Source: UBA1189 sp045612065 (GTDB lineage Bacteria > Bacteroidota > Bacteroidia > Bacteroidales > Bacteroidaceae). Taken from it: 64,000 nucleotides of DNA. The stretch is taken from NCBI GenBank assembly GCA_045612065.1, contig JAZKYH010000059.1, positions 1 to 64,000 of the forward strand, given 5' to 3'. The notes beneath the pieces are model-generated. The model did no database searches and was not told the origin of the DNA. It saw nothing but the letters and a program-made list of their open reading frames with translations. The first letter of the stretch is position 1. Each line of letters starts with the position of its first letter. A program made the position numbers and the translations under genes. Below, piece after piece: positions 52,206 through 60,845 of this stretch.

Positions 52206-53453
52206 TTATTGACAGGCCTTGATGACTTGTGTCATGCAGTGTGCTGCACCATAGCCCTTGATAAGTGTTTCGAGGGGAATCCACTCCACTTTCACGCCAT
52301 GTTTGACAAGGGCCTTTTGTAACTCTCTTGACTGATTACCCACCGCCATGATGTGGCGCGGTGCAATGGTGAGAAAGTTGTTGGCATAGTGCAACTCATC
52401 TTCAAGCTTGATGGGGATGATGGTGAAACCTCTCTGCTTCAGGAATTCGACAAAAGGTATCTCACGGTGGGATAGCGTGTAGTTTTTTTCTCCAGGATTG
52501 CGGGTGTAGAGGTCTACGGTGACCCACTCGGGCTCATCCTCCTTAGCGTGGAAACGGCTTTCAACGAGTGTGCATAGATCCTTGTCGATGATATTGAAAT
52601 AGGTGTCGAGGTGCATTTGCATCTGCCACCACTTGTGGTCGTTCACCACGGCTATGGTATCGTGCCCAAAGGCATCGGCATGCATGATTTGTTCAATGGC
52701 ATCGAGATTAGTGCGCATGCCACAGCCAATATATGAGATAGTACCGCCACGCAGGTAGTCACCCCCTTCGAGACGACCATCGCCAGTGATGGTGAGGATG
52801 GGCTTCACACCCAGTTGTTCATAGCAGAGTGCCACAATCTGCGTTTCATCGGCACGCTGTGTGGAGTTCATCCGCGCGATGATGTGTCCACGGGGAGTCG
52901 TGATGCTTTGGTCACGGGTGAAGTAGAGGTTCATCAGCGGCGAATGAGTGTATACGGCCTCTATTCCGGTGTTGTTGGCAGTGTTGCGAAGCTTCACCGT
53001 GGGGCGCAATAGGATGCAGCGAATGAGGTCGGCACGTGACATCTGGTCGATGGTACTGAGGCGATACGCTTCGTTCTCGGATGCTGCTGTATCCGTCAAG
53101 GCAGAGGTGTCGTAGGTGAGTGCGCTCATGGCACAAGCACGCAGTTTGTCCACGGGCACCTGATTGAGCAACTCGCGTATGGTGTATACTTCGATGCCAT
53201 TACGCTCGAGGGCTTTGATGTAGCCCCGGTGCTCCTCGGCTGCCTTGTCTACATCAAAGTAGTACTCAAACAGACCTGCATAGGGGTGTATCACGCCATC
53301 GAAGAGCTCTTCGCCTGGGGTGTGCATCAAGATGGCCTTGGCATAATCCCACTCCGAGTGGGGATAGGTGTTGTCGCTGTCTTGTGCAAACGTTACAAAC
53401 GGAGTGGCAAGCGCCATAATAACGAGAATGACTGACCGGAAAAATATCTTCAT
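52206..53453 (-). CDS. Exported arginine deiminase-family protein
   Basis: A 415-residue protein of the amidinotransferase fold (ArcA-like, PF02274 type). Catalytic elements: RLEGGDYLRGG, HLDTYFNIIDKD (His) and C-terminal GAAHCMTQ (Cys406). Unlike classical cytoplasmic ArcA, it begins with a signal peptide (FFRSVILVIMALATPFVTFA) and has no arcB/arcC/arcD neighbours. It is predicted to convert arginine, or a related guanidino compound, to citrulline outside the cytoplasm. The promoter region is duplicated. Confidence 0.85.
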   Translation of the reverse strand: MKIFFRSVILVIMALATPFVTFAQDSDNTYPHSEWDYAKAILMHTPGEELFDGVIHPYAGLFEYYFDVDKAAEEHRGYIKALERNGIEVYTIRELLNQVPVDKLRACAMSALTYDTSALTDTAASENEAYRLSTIDQMSRADLIRCILLRPTVKLRNTANNTGIEAVYTHSPLMNLYFTRDQSITTPRGHIIARMNSTQRADETQIVALCYEQLGVKPILTITGDGRLEGGDYLRGGTISYIGCGMRTNLDAIEQIMHADAFGHDTIAVVNDHKWWQMQMHLDTYFNIIDKDLCTLVESRFHAKEDEPEWVTVDLYTRNPGEKNYTLSHREIPFVEFLKQRGFTIIPIKLEDELHYANNFLTIAPRHIMAVGNQSRELQKALVKHGVKVEWIPLETLIKGYGAAHCMTQVIKACQ

Positions 53454-53477
53454 AATTAAATTAAGGTGTTATTTCTG

Positions 53478-53510
53478 CAAATATACGAAGAAGCGAGCGA
53501 GAAATGTCAA
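53478..53510 (-). promoter_or_regulatory. Arginine deiminase promoter, proximal copy
   Basis: TATATTTG (53485-53478) with TTG at 53510-53508 (22-nt spacer). The -33 part is in CAAGTTTACTTG (53508-53519), the palindrome also found at the tilS promoter. Confidence 0.55.
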
Positions 53511-53529
53511 GTTTACTTGAATATTTCTT
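53482..53529. repeat. 48-bp direct repeat, copy 1
   Basis: It matches 53566-53613 at 44 of 48 positions and contains the shared block GAAGAAGCGAGCGAGAAA. Copy 1 overlaps the proximal promoter. Confidence 0.9.
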
Positions 53530-53565
53530 TCAGCGAGCGAAAGTATATTAGAGGTTCATCTCAAT

Positions 53566-53613
53566 TATACGAAGAAGCGAGCGAGAAACGTCAAGTTTTT
53601 CTGAATATTTCTT
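53566..53613. repeat. 48-bp direct repeat, copy 2
   Basis: A second copy of the promoter-bearing segment, 84 bp upstream of the first with respect to the minus-strand gene. Its -7 element is TATAATTG (53569-53562), one change from consensus, with TTG at the same 22-nt spacing. Confidence 0.9.
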
Positions 53614-53640
53614 ATTCTGTCTTGAAAGTCCGTACAAATC

Positions 53641-53671
53641 TTGGTGCTTGAATGAAAGTTTACTATTTTTG
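53641..53671 (+). promoter_or_regulatory. GNAT gene promoter
   Basis: TTG (53641-53643), 20-nt spacer, TATTTTTG (53664-53671); ATG 18 nt downstream at 53690. Confidence 0.7.
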
Positions 53672-53689
53672 TGGAAAAGAAGAACCACT

Positions 53690-54319
53690 ATGAGCACCCA
53701 ACGAGATTCTGCATTCAAGGATTGCTACATCATGCAGCACGATGATATTGAGCGTTTTGCCGATACGCTTGCCGATGGTTTCGGGCAATATGCTCTGTTC
53801 CAATACATCTGCGGCGGAGTATACGATCACGATAAGATAAAGCGTTTCTGGGCTGTATCTATAGCCCTTGCTCCCGCCAATGCAGTCTGCATAGCCGATA
53901 GTGAAGAAATCAACTCCGTATTGATATACATCCCTCCGAAAAGCCCGGAGCCAGGTATACTCTCTTACTTGAAGGTTGGTGGGGTGAAGATGTATCTAAA
54001 GATGGGCATGCAATGGCTTTACAGGCTGCTACGCTTTGATTCCGCAGTTCAAAAGATGGCTTCCCGGCACAAGACCGACGACGACGGGTATCTGATGGCT
54101 TTTGCCACACGCATCGACAAGCAGGGACAGCACTATGGGAAGCCTCTCATGGATGCACTCTTGCGCTATCTTGATGCCTCGGGCGAGGGATGCTACCTCG
54201 AAACATTGAAGGATGGGAATGTGCCTCTGTATAACCATTTCTCTTTCGAACTCAAGGAGCAGAAGGCGCTGGATTTCGGTAATCTCACTCTCTATGCAAT
54301 GTATCGTCCGGGAAAGTAG
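53690..54319 (+). CDS. GNAT-family acetyltransferase
   Basis: A 209-residue protein with a GNAT-like layout: helical N-terminal half (RFADTLADGFGQYALFQYI), a middle strand pair, the acetyl-CoA loop region DKQGQHYGKPLMDALLRYLD (in place of Q/RxxGxG/A), and the C-terminal GCYLETLKDGNVPLYNHFSF. The target is unknown. The start at 53690 is set by the promoter; an earlier in-frame start at 53648 lies upstream of the -7 element. Confidence 0.82.
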   Translation: MSTQRDSAFKDCYIMQHDDIERFADTLADGFGQYALFQYICGGVYDHDKIKRFWAVSIALAPANAVCIADSEEINSVLIYIPPKSPEPGILSYLKVGGVKMYLKMGMQWLYRLLRFDSAVQKMASRHKTDDDGYLMAFATRIDKQGQHYGKPLMDALLRYLDASGEGCYLETLKDGNVPLYNHFSFELKEQKALDFGNLTLYAMYRPGK

Positions 54320-54726
54320 ATGATGTAACTCTCATCTTAAAGTACAACAAAACACCTCAAGGAAACAGTCGATTATTCGGTAGAAGATGCCAAGTTCATG
54401 GCTCTGCCCGAACTCACTACCTACAATACATTATAGTAATAATATAACAGTTGTTCAATCGCTCAAATTTTCAGCGTGATTGTCATCCTGATGTAGGAAG
54501 GATCCCGCCAGGGACTAGGCAAGAGACTTTGCAAGATTGCCTTAACGGAGGCCTAAAGGTAGTTTTGCTTTGTTCAGAATGACAAACTATGTTTTGGACA
54601 GCATCTGTTTTTTTACCTATATTATAGATGGTGGTGGTCAAACTAAGTGGTAGATATACTTTATATGGTATTGGGCAATGATTTGAATAACAGGCGTCTG
54701 TCGTATTGTATCGTCTATCAAGTTAG
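54320..54726. other. Intergenic region with a gene scrap and a MITE-like element
   Basis: No intact gene. An open stretch 54341-54436 reads KHLKETVDYSVEDAKFMALP and ends in TAG; it looks like the 3' end of a lost gene but has no start. 54435-54627 is the second inverted-repeat element. The remaining 100 bp to the methionine sulfoxide reductase stop shows nothing recognisable. Confidence 0.6.
54435..54627. mobile_element. MITE-like inverted-repeat element, copy 2
   Basis: It shares with copy 1 (21726-21894) the left end TAATAATATAACAGTTGTTC, TGTCATCCTGA, GAAGGATCCCGC, AGACTTTGC-type centre, CAGAATGACA, and the right end TTTTGGACAGCATCTG. The centre is diverged. No transposase. Confidence 0.65.
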
Positions 54727-55218
54727 TTATCTCTCTCCATACAACCCTTGGCTGAGGTGGGCGCATAGAATTTCGAGGTAGTGGCGGTCGATGTCGTCAA
54801 AGGTGGCGAGAGTGTCGCTATCAATGTCGAGTACGGCACGTACGGTGCCATGGGAGATGAGGGGAACCACAATCTCGGAACGTGAACTGCCGCTGCAAGC
54901 GATGTGTCCGGGGAACTGCTCTACGTCAGGGACGACTTGCGTGATGGCTTCGGCCCAAGCGGTGCCACAGACGCCACGTCCATGGCGGATGCGGTAACAA
55001 GCTACGTCGCCCTGGAAGGGACCGAGGATGAGCTGCTCATGGCGTACGAGGTAGAATCCTATCCAGAACCAACCAAAGGCTTGGCGCAAGGCGGCTGTTG
55101 TGTTGGCCAACACGCTCACCTCTTCGTGCTCGTCGGCAATATAAGGGAGAAAATCGCTGATAAACTGTTCATAGCGAGCAGCCTTGTTAAGGGTGGGGTA
55201 GTTGAAGGTGGGTTCCAT
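54727..55218 (-). CDS. msrC: Free methionine-(R)-sulfoxide reductase (GAF domain)
   Basis: A 163-residue fRMsr. The family core is clear: FWIGFYLVRHEQLILGPFQG, ACYRIRHGRGVCGTA and FPGHIACSGSSRSEIVVPL, with the three conserved Cys residues (CYRI, VCGTA, IACS). It reduces free methionine-R-sulfoxide using thioredoxin. The usual IACD reads IACS here. It is separated from the uridine phosphorylase gene (same strand) by 112 bp of phrase repeat. Confidence 0.92.
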   Translation of the reverse strand: MEPTFNYPTLNKAARYEQFISDFLPYIADEHEEVSVLANTTAALRQAFGWFWIGFYLVRHEQLILGPFQGDVACYRIRHGRGVCGTAWAEAITQVVPDVEQFPGHIACSGSSRSEIVVPLISHGTVRAVLDIDSDTLATFDDIDRHYLEILCAHLSQGLYGER

Positions 55219-55244
55219 ATATTTTTATTTTTTTGTGTAGGGTT

Positions 55245-55325
55245 GTCAACAGACTACAGATAACAGACGAAAGTCTTCCTTCGGGGTGTGTATCGCTCCG
55301 TTTTTCTTAGTCTGTTGTCTGTTGC
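55245..55325. repeat. Junction phrase repeat (GACAACAGAC type)
   Basis: Inverted copies of CAACAGAC-type words flank GTCTTCCTTCGGGGTGTG; on the minus strand the start reads GGCAACAGACAACAGACTAA. The same words occur at 7479-7520 and inside malQ. Confidence 0.65.
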
Positions 55326-55330
55326 CAAAT

Positions 55331-56203
55331 CTAAATTCTTTCCAAGACCTTTACAATGAGGTCATCAATGCTGTTCTTATAGGCCGTGTTGGCCTCTTTG
55401 GCCCGACGATTGGCGATAACCATGCACACAGTCATGGCTTTGTGACCGAGCAGGCGTGATAGGCCTGCGAGCGCCGAACCCTCCATCTCGAAGTTGGTGA
55501 TGAGATGCCCGTCATACTCAAAGGACATAATCTTGTCGTTCTGGTCGGGGTCTTCGAGGGGAATGCGCAACTTGCGTCCTTGTGGACCGAAGAAACCTCC
55601 TGCTGCAATGGTGACACCATTGACCATATCGCCTTGATTGATGCGGGCGAGGAGGTCGGCATTGTTGTCGATGACGTAGGGAGCTCCCTTCTGTGGATTC
55701 CACTGCATGTGCTGGGTGAAGGCTTGCTCAAACTCGAGGTCACACACTTCGTTGCGTCCGGCATAGTAGTTGAGCAGTCCGTCAAAACCGATGCTTTTGC
55801 GTGAGCAGATGTAGGTGCCTACGGGAGTGTGGGGCTGCAGACCGCCACAAGTGCCTATGCGCACCATCTCCAACTGACTGAACGTGAACTTCTGTGTGCG
55901 GGTGGCAAAGTCGATATTGGCCAAGGCGTCGAGCTCGTTGACCACGATGTCGATGTTATCGCAGCCAATGCCTGTAGAGAGCACGGTGATGCGCTTGCCT
56001 TTGTATGTACCCGTTATGGTGTGAAACTCACGGCTACAGATGTCACACTCTACAGCATCGAAATGGACAGCTACGGCAGCTACACGTCCAGGATCTCCAA
56101 CGAGGATTACTTTACGTGCCAACTGTTCGGGACACAGGTGGAGGTGAAAAACGGAACCATCTTCATTGATGATGAGCTCCGAGGGGGCGTAGTAAGAGGG
56201 CAT
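55331..56203 (-). CDS. Uridine phosphorylase-like nucleoside phosphorylase
   Basis: A 290-residue NP-I family phosphorylase: VILVGDPGRV, VLSTGIGCDNIDIVVNEL, MVRIGTCGGLQP and TNFEMEGSALAGLSRLLGH. The MEGS loop and length favour uridine phosphorylase over purine nucleoside phosphorylase. Two Met codons at 56221 and 56203 are possible; MPSYYAPSELIINEDG at 56203 is the better N-terminus. Cleaves uridine with phosphate for pyrimidine salvage. Confidence 0.9.
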   Translation of the reverse strand: MPSYYAPSELIINEDGSVFHLHLCPEQLARKVILVGDPGRVAAVAVHFDAVECDICSREFHTITGTYKGKRITVLSTGIGCDNIDIVVNELDALANIDFATRTQKFTFSQLEMVRIGTCGGLQPHTPVGTYICSRKSIGFDGLLNYYAGRNEVCDLEFEQAFTQHMQWNPQKGAPYVIDNNADLLARINQGDMVNGVTIAAGGFFGPQGRKLRIPLEDPDQNDKIMSFEYDGHLITNFEMEGSALAGLSRLLGHKAMTVCMVIANRRAKEANTAYKNSIDDLIVKVLERI

Positions 56204-56274
56204 TTTGTTAAGAGTGGGCATCGCGGAGGAGTTATGAGGGGACTTTTATTTAGTGGTTAATAATTTGCTTCTAA

Positions 56275-56312
56275 GTCACCCCTCCTTGGGAGGGGCAGGC
56301 TTCCTCTGACCC
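56275..56312. repeat. GC-rich intergenic repeat
   Basis: CACCCCTCCTTGGGAGGGGC forms a hairpin. It matches the in-frame segment of mutS2 at 39928-40011 and lies between two minus-strand genes. Confidence 0.7.
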
Positions 56313-56316
56313 CCAT

Positions 56317-57753
56317 TCATCGTTGCCTATGGTTTATCTCAAGGTTGCGTATGGCCTTGGGCATGCCCATAATCTCTCTCTCAAGTTGTTCGTATTGCTG
56401 CTCCATGCGCAACAATTCATTGGACATCTTACGACGCTCGTTGCCTGATGAGTGGGTATAGAGATTGCGCTGCTCTTCAAGCTTTTGTCCGAGCTTCTTG
56501 AGTGTCTCTTGTTTGGTAGTCCAATCCTTGTAGAGTTGGCGTGCCTCGCTGCTCTTGAAATTATCCAAGGAATGATAGTCTGTGAAGTCGTCGATGACGA
56601 AGGTGAAATCGTTTTTCTTATCCTCAGACTGAGTCTCCAATCCTAACTTGAAGAGCGCTTGCTGTGCTTTTCGCACTGCTTCCTGGTTGGTTTGTGTAGT
56701 GGCGATGCTATGTATCTGGGCAGCATTGCGGATATTCTCGAAGCGGTCTTCCTTATAATTGTAGTACTCCTTGGTTTCAGAGGGGATGAACGTGTAGATG
56801 CACACCATACCTTCGGGTTGGTTGCGGTCGGTGGCAAACCACCCGAGATGGTTCACCTCATCGATGACCATCATGTAATCATTGGCTGGTGAATTGAAGG
56901 GCATTCCTAAGTTCTCGGCCATATAGAAACGGTCGGTATCGCTGTTGTAGCGTGTTATGTAGAGGTCATACCCTCCCAATCCATTGGAATTGTTGTTAGC
57001 AAAGTATATGGTCACTCCGTCGGCCAGAAGGAAGGGATAGTTGTTGTCCCCTTCAGGAAGTCCGTTCAAGGCTGTGGGCTTGCTCCAGTTATCGAGCATC
57101 TTGTAGCACATGTACAGTTGCATACGTCCGTTGACATCGATATCGCTATAGTATATCTTATCACTCATCTCTGTACGGTAGGCCGTTCCCTCGGTAGAGG
57201 TGTTGCCTCCCAACATATCACGGGTCTTGCTTATGTCTCCACACTCCTTGCCCAGTAGATAGGCAGACAGAAACTTGTCTTTTCCAACTACGATGCTGTC
57301 TACAAACACAACCTTCTCGACGCGTTTGTAGAACTTGAGCTCATGCTTTGCTCTCTCAGCTCGTCGAGTATAGATAGCAAACATGGTGTCGGTAGGTTCT
57401 ACTCTCTCAAGATACTGGTCGTAGTAGCCAAGTGCTTCTTCATACATACCATCGGATAGATAGTAGTCTCCGATGTATCTGTAAGCATTCTCTACATCGC
57501 TGTCAATAGCTTTTTTGAGGTAGGGGAGTGCCTTGGCATGTTCACCTGTCTCGTTAAGGCACACGCCATACCAATAGTTGATACTTCCACTCTTGGGGTT
57601 ATTCTTTACCAACTTGGCAAACACGGGCTTGGCCTTCGCATACTCCTTCTCGACAAACCATTTGCGGGCTTGTGCCTGGTCTTGGCCAAATACAGCACAA
57701 CTCATGCAAATGACGAGTGTAGTGAGGATATATCTCCTTAGAATTGTATGCAT
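56317..57753 (-). CDS. TPR/PD40-repeat exported protein
   Basis: A 478-residue protein with a signal peptide (YILTTLVICMSCAVFG), TPR units (about 25-125), then PD40/WD40-like beta-propeller strands (YPFLLADGVTIYFANNNSNG, GGYDLYITRYNSDT, HLGWFATDRNQPEG), and a C-terminal coiled coil (about 390-478). This layout resembles the Bacteroidetes TPR-PD40 proteins of the PorE/SprE neighbourhood, but without an OmpA domain. Function is unknown. The frame opens at 57825; the ATG at 57753 gives the signal peptide. It begins 16 bp after rnfA and may be the last gene of the rnf transcript. Confidence 0.82.
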   Translation of the reverse strand: MHTILRRYILTTLVICMSCAVFGQDQAQARKWFVEKEYAKAKPVFAKLVKNNPKSGSINYWYGVCLNETGEHAKALPYLKKAIDSDVENAYRYIGDYYLSDGMYEEALGYYDQYLERVEPTDTMFAIYTRRAERAKHELKFYKRVEKVVFVDSIVVGKDKFLSAYLLGKECGDISKTRDMLGGNTSTEGTAYRTEMSDKIYYSDIDVNGRMQLYMCYKMLDNWSKPTALNGLPEGDNNYPFLLADGVTIYFANNNSNGLGGYDLYITRYNSDTDRFYMAENLGMPFNSPANDYMMVIDEVNHLGWFATDRNQPEGMVCIYTFIPSETKEYYNYKEDRFENIRNAAQIHSIATTQTNQEAVRKAQQALFKLGLETQSEDKKNDFTFVIDDFTDYHSLDNFKSSEARQLYKDWTTKQETLKKLGQKLEEQRNLYTHSSGNERRKMSNELLRMEQQYEQLEREIMGMPKAIRNLEINHRQR

Positions 57754-57769
57754 CTTTATTGTGGCTATA

Positions 57770-58387
57770 TCAGTTGAAGAAGAGGGCGATACCCTTATCG
57801 ATGCCGCTAAAGCCCATAAATGCAAGCGCCAAAAGGCCTGCTACAACGAGTGCAATGGGCATGCCGTCCATACCTTTGGGTACGCGCACAAGGCTGAGCT
57901 GCTCGCGCAATCCGGCAAAGACAATGAGTGACAGGGCAAAGCCAAGGGCTGTTGCCAAGGCGAAGATGATGCCGGTGAGGAGGTTGGGCTCGAGGCCTTG
58001 ACCGTTATAGGTGCCATTGGCTACGAGGATGGCCACACCGAGGATGCAGCAGTTGGTGGTGATGAGGGGAAGGAACACGCCCAACGCCTGATAGAGCGAA
58101 GGAGAGAGTTTCTTGAGCACGATCTCGACCATCTGCACGAGGGCAGCGATGACGAGGATGAAGACGATGGTCTGCAGGTATTGCAGGCCGAAGGGGTTGA
58201 GCACCCACACCTGCAACAGGTAGGTCACGATGGTGGCGATGACGAGCACGAAGGTCACGGCCAGGCCCATGCCCTTGGCGGTCTCTACTTTCTTGGATAC
58301 GCCGAGGAAGGGGCAGATGCCCAGGAACTGCGACAACACTACGTTGTTGACAAATATCGCTGAGATGAAAATCAATATGTATTCCAT
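57770..58387 (-). CDS. rnfA: Rnf complex subunit RnfA
   Basis: A 205-residue integral membrane protein with six predicted helices: FVNNVVLSQFLGICPFLGVS and GLREQLSLVRVPKGMDGMPI. RnfA and RnfE form the homologous membrane core (binding a 2Fe-2S cluster via conserved Cys) of the Rnf ferredoxin:NAD+ oxidoreductase, which pumps Na+ or H+. It is the last rnf gene. Confidence 0.95.
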   Translation of the reverse strand: MEYILIFISAIFVNNVVLSQFLGICPFLGVSKKVETAKGMGLAVTFVLVIATIVTYLLQVWVLNPFGLQYLQTIVFILVIAALVQMVEIVLKKLSPSLYQALGVFLPLITTNCCILGVAILVANGTYNGQGLEPNLLTGIIFALATALGFALSLIVFAGLREQLSLVRVPKGMDGMPIALVVAGLLALAFMGFSGIDKGIALFFN

Positions 58388-58496
58388 AAAGTGATTTCTG
58401 ATTTTGGATCTCTGATTTCTGATTTGATTGCCTCGCGGAAACTTCGCTTAACTGCGTTCAGGAAAATCAATCATCAATCACAAATCATAAATTAAT
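58385..58496. repeat. Junction phrase repeat between rnfE and rnfA
   Basis: Degenerate TTTCTGATTT/GATCTCTGATT words and, further on, AATCATCAATCACAAATCA; no ORF. The reverse complement occurs in frame in the BspA-like gene at 24432. Confidence 0.6.
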
Positions 58497-59078
58497 TTAT
58501 TTCTTTATCTTATTCACAATCGCAATCAAGTAACCCAACACGATGAAGGCTCCGGGGGCAAGCACGAAGACGAGCATGTTGGTAGCCGAGGGGAGGAGGG
58601 TGAAACCGAACACGGCTCCTGTACCCAGGAGTTCGCGCACGGCACCGAGCAGGGTGAGTGCCCAGGTGAAGCCGAGACCCATGCCCAAGCCATCGAAGAG
58701 TGAGGGTAGGGCGGTGTTCTTGGCTGCGAAGGCTTCGGCACGGCCCAGGATGATACAGTTCACCACGATGAGGGGGATGAAGAGTCCGAGGCTGGCATAG
58801 AGCGAGGGCAGGTAGGCCTGCATGAGCATCTGCAGCAGGGTCACGAACGAGGCGATGACGACGATGTAGGCAGGGATGCGCACCTTATCGGGGATGAGGT
58901 TCTTGAGCAGGGCGATAACGATGTTCGAGCAGATGAGCACGAACGTGGTGGCAAGCCCCATCGACATACCGTTGAGTGCCGATGAGGTGGTACCCAGCGT
59001 GGGGCACATACCGAGAAGAAGAACAAAGGTGGGGTTCTCCTTAACCAAACCATTAAAAAATACTTTCCAGTTGTTCAT
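58497..59078 (-). CDS. rnfE: Rnf complex subunit RnfE
   Basis: A 193-residue integral membrane protein: FNGLVKENPTFVLLLGMCPT, IPLIVVNCIILGRAEAFA and GMGLGFTWALTLLGAVRELLG are family hallmarks. The ATG at 59078 (MNNWKVFFNGL) is preferred over 59087. Partner of RnfA. Order here is B-C-D-G-E-A, the arrangement usual in Bacteroidetes. Confidence 0.95.
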   Translation of the reverse strand: MNNWKVFFNGLVKENPTFVLLLGMCPTLGTTSSALNGMSMGLATTFVLICSNIVIALLKNLIPDKVRIPAYIVVIASFVTLLQMLMQAYLPSLYASLGLFIPLIVVNCIILGRAEAFAAKNTALPSLFDGLGMGLGFTWALTLLGAVRELLGTGAVFGFTLLPSATNMLVFVLAPGAFIVLGYLIAIVNKIKK

Positions 59079-59094
59079 AATATGCATTGTTTCT

Positions 59095-59200
59095 AACCAC
59101 GGATTACTCAGATTTCTCAGATTATTGATAGAGGTATTCGCACTATTCGGGATATTATAAGGAATCAGTGTAATCCGTGTAATCTGTGGTTAAAATTTTC
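59095..59200. repeat. Junction phrase repeat between rnfG and rnfE
   Basis: CCACGGATTACTCAGATTTC at one end and GTGTAATCCGTGTAATCTGT at the other form a long loose palindrome. The same words occur at 60846-60930. Confidence 0.7.
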
Positions 59201-59866
59201 TTACTGTTGACTTGTTGCTCCCGAGTTAGCGTCCGACACATTGCCCTTGAACACCTTGTAGGCGTTGTTCACGGCATTGAGGAAGGCGCGTGAGGTGATG
59301 GTCGATGCGGTGATGGCATCGATGTCGCCACCATCCTTGGTCACCTTGAGGTCGCCCTCGGACAGGTTGCGGCCGATGATGTTGTGGCTGCCTGCAGGGT
59401 CGGGGTTGCCGAAGAACACCTTGGAGAGTACGCCCACCTTCTTCACCTCGCTTGAGGTAGCGGTGCGGAACCATTCGCCCATGCGTGCACCGAGGCCGGG
59501 GGTCTCAGCATGGCTCAGCACCTCGTAGCCTTGGATGGCACCCTCGGCATTGAAGCCCACGAGCACTACGATGTCGCCACCGAAGCCGCTCTTGTCGGTC
59601 GACTTCACGGCAGTACCTATCCACGCACTGTCGCGGGTGACCTCGTACACGACGAAGCCGTCGACATCCTTCTCGGTGGTGGTGATCTCTTCATCGGCAC
59701 CGACAGACAGCACCGACTTGATGCCGGCACTCAGCGCCTCTTCGTTGATCTTGGCGATGGTGCTGCTGGTCTCATTGTTGACATAGGCCAGCAGGAATGC
59801 TGCCACGACTGACACGAGCGTCAGCACGAGGAGCATATTGGTCAGGGATGATGCGAGTTTCTTCAT
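59201..59866 (-). CDS. rnfG: Rnf complex subunit RnfG
   Basis: A 221-residue single-spanning flavoprotein: N-terminal helix (LLVLTLVSVVAAFLLAYV), the segment LSHAETPGLGARM, and DAITASTITSRAF near the C-terminus, where a Thr carries covalent FMN. It overlaps the rnfD stop by 4 nt (ATGA), supporting the start at 59866 rather than 59902. Confidence 0.94.
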   Translation of the reverse strand: MKKLASSLTNMLLVLTLVSVVAAFLLAYVNNETSSTIAKINEEALSAGIKSVLSVGADEEITTTEKDVDGFVVYEVTRDSAWIGTAVKSTDKSGFGGDIVVLVGFNAEGAIQGYEVLSHAETPGLGARMGEWFRTATSSEVKKVGVLSKVFFGNPDPAGSHNIIGRNLSEGDLKVTKDGGDIDAITASTITSRAFLNAVNNAYKVFKGNVSDANSGATSQQ

Positions 59867-60843
59867 TTCTTTACCTCCTTTGCAAAACGTTGGGGCTTGC
59901 ACGCATTGTTAATCAACGGTACAAACGCATTCATGATAAGGATTGCGAATGACATACCCTCGGGGTAGGCTCCGAAGATGCGGATGAGCACGGTGAGGAA
60001 ACCGATGCAGAAGCCGTAGAGGAGTTGGCCCTTGGCGGTCATGGGCGAGGTGACATAGTCGGTAGCCATGAACACAGCACCGAGCATCAAACCACCACCA
60101 AAGAGATGATGCCAAGGAGTTGCTACTTCAACGGGGTAGGCGATATGGAGCAAGCCGCTGAGCACGAACACCGTTGCGAGGATCGATACGGGGATGTGCC
60201 AAGTAATGGTCTTTGACACCAGGAGGATAACCAAGCCGATGAGCAGGCACAGGGCGCTGACCTCACCGAGCGAGCCACCAACATTACCGAGGAAGAGATC
60301 CCAGGGGTTAATACCCGAAGCTACACCTGTAGATAACTGTGCTTTGATAGCTGCCATCGGAGTAGCTGTAGTAATAGCATCGGCATAAGCAGTCATCTGA
60401 CCAACCTCGGGGAACTGTGTCATCTTCACAGGGAAAGAGATGAGCAGGAACACACGAGCGGCGAGGGCGGGGTTGAAGAGGTTGCAACCCAAACCACCGA
60501 AGGTCATCTTCACTACGCCAATGGCAAACAGCGCACCTATTATAATAATATATAGGGGCAGATTGGCGGGGAGGTTGAAGGCGAGCAGGATACCTGTAAC
60601 CACAGCCGAGTAGTCGCACAGGGTGCACTGGTTGTTCTTAAGGATAAACTTGTTGATTGCCCACTCGAAGAAGACGCACGATGCCACCGAGGTAGCGGTG
60701 ACAATCACTGCGCCAAGGCCGAACGCATAGAACGACCACAACATGGCGGGCAGCATAGCGATGATTACCCATCGCATATTCTTGCTTACGCTGTCGCCAC
60801 TATGTACGTGGGGCGACAAGGAGAGTTTTAGTTTATTTGCCAT
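59863..60843 (-). CDS. rnfD: Rnf complex subunit RnfD
   Basis: A 326-residue polytopic membrane flavoprotein: LSPHVHSGDSVSKNMRWVII at the N-terminus, GGLGCNLFNPALAARVFLLI, the covalent FMN region DAITTATPMAA, and MATDYVTSPMTAKGQLLYG. All are typical. The final residues (KPQRFAKEVKK) precede the ATGA overlap with rnfG. Confidence 0.95.
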   Translation of the reverse strand: MANKLKLSLSPHVHSGDSVSKNMRWVIIAMLPAMLWSFYAFGLGAVIVTATSVASCVFFEWAINKFILKNNQCTLCDYSAVVTGILLAFNLPANLPLYIIIIGALFAIGVVKMTFGGLGCNLFNPALAARVFLLISFPVKMTQFPEVGQMTAYADAITTATPMAAIKAQLSTGVASGINPWDLFLGNVGGSLGEVSALCLLIGLVILLVSKTITWHIPVSILATVFVLSGLLHIAYPVEVATPWHHLFGGGLMLGAVFMATDYVTSPMTAKGQLLYGFCIGFLTVLIRIFGAYPEGMSFAILIMNAFVPLINNACKPQRFAKEVKK

Positions 60844-60845
60844 AA

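Noticed and set aside
53466..53651. 61-codon ORF through the duplicated promoter region (YEEASEK repeats)
   Set aside because: The peptide repeat merely reflects the 48-bp DNA direct repeat; it lacks a start context and domain.
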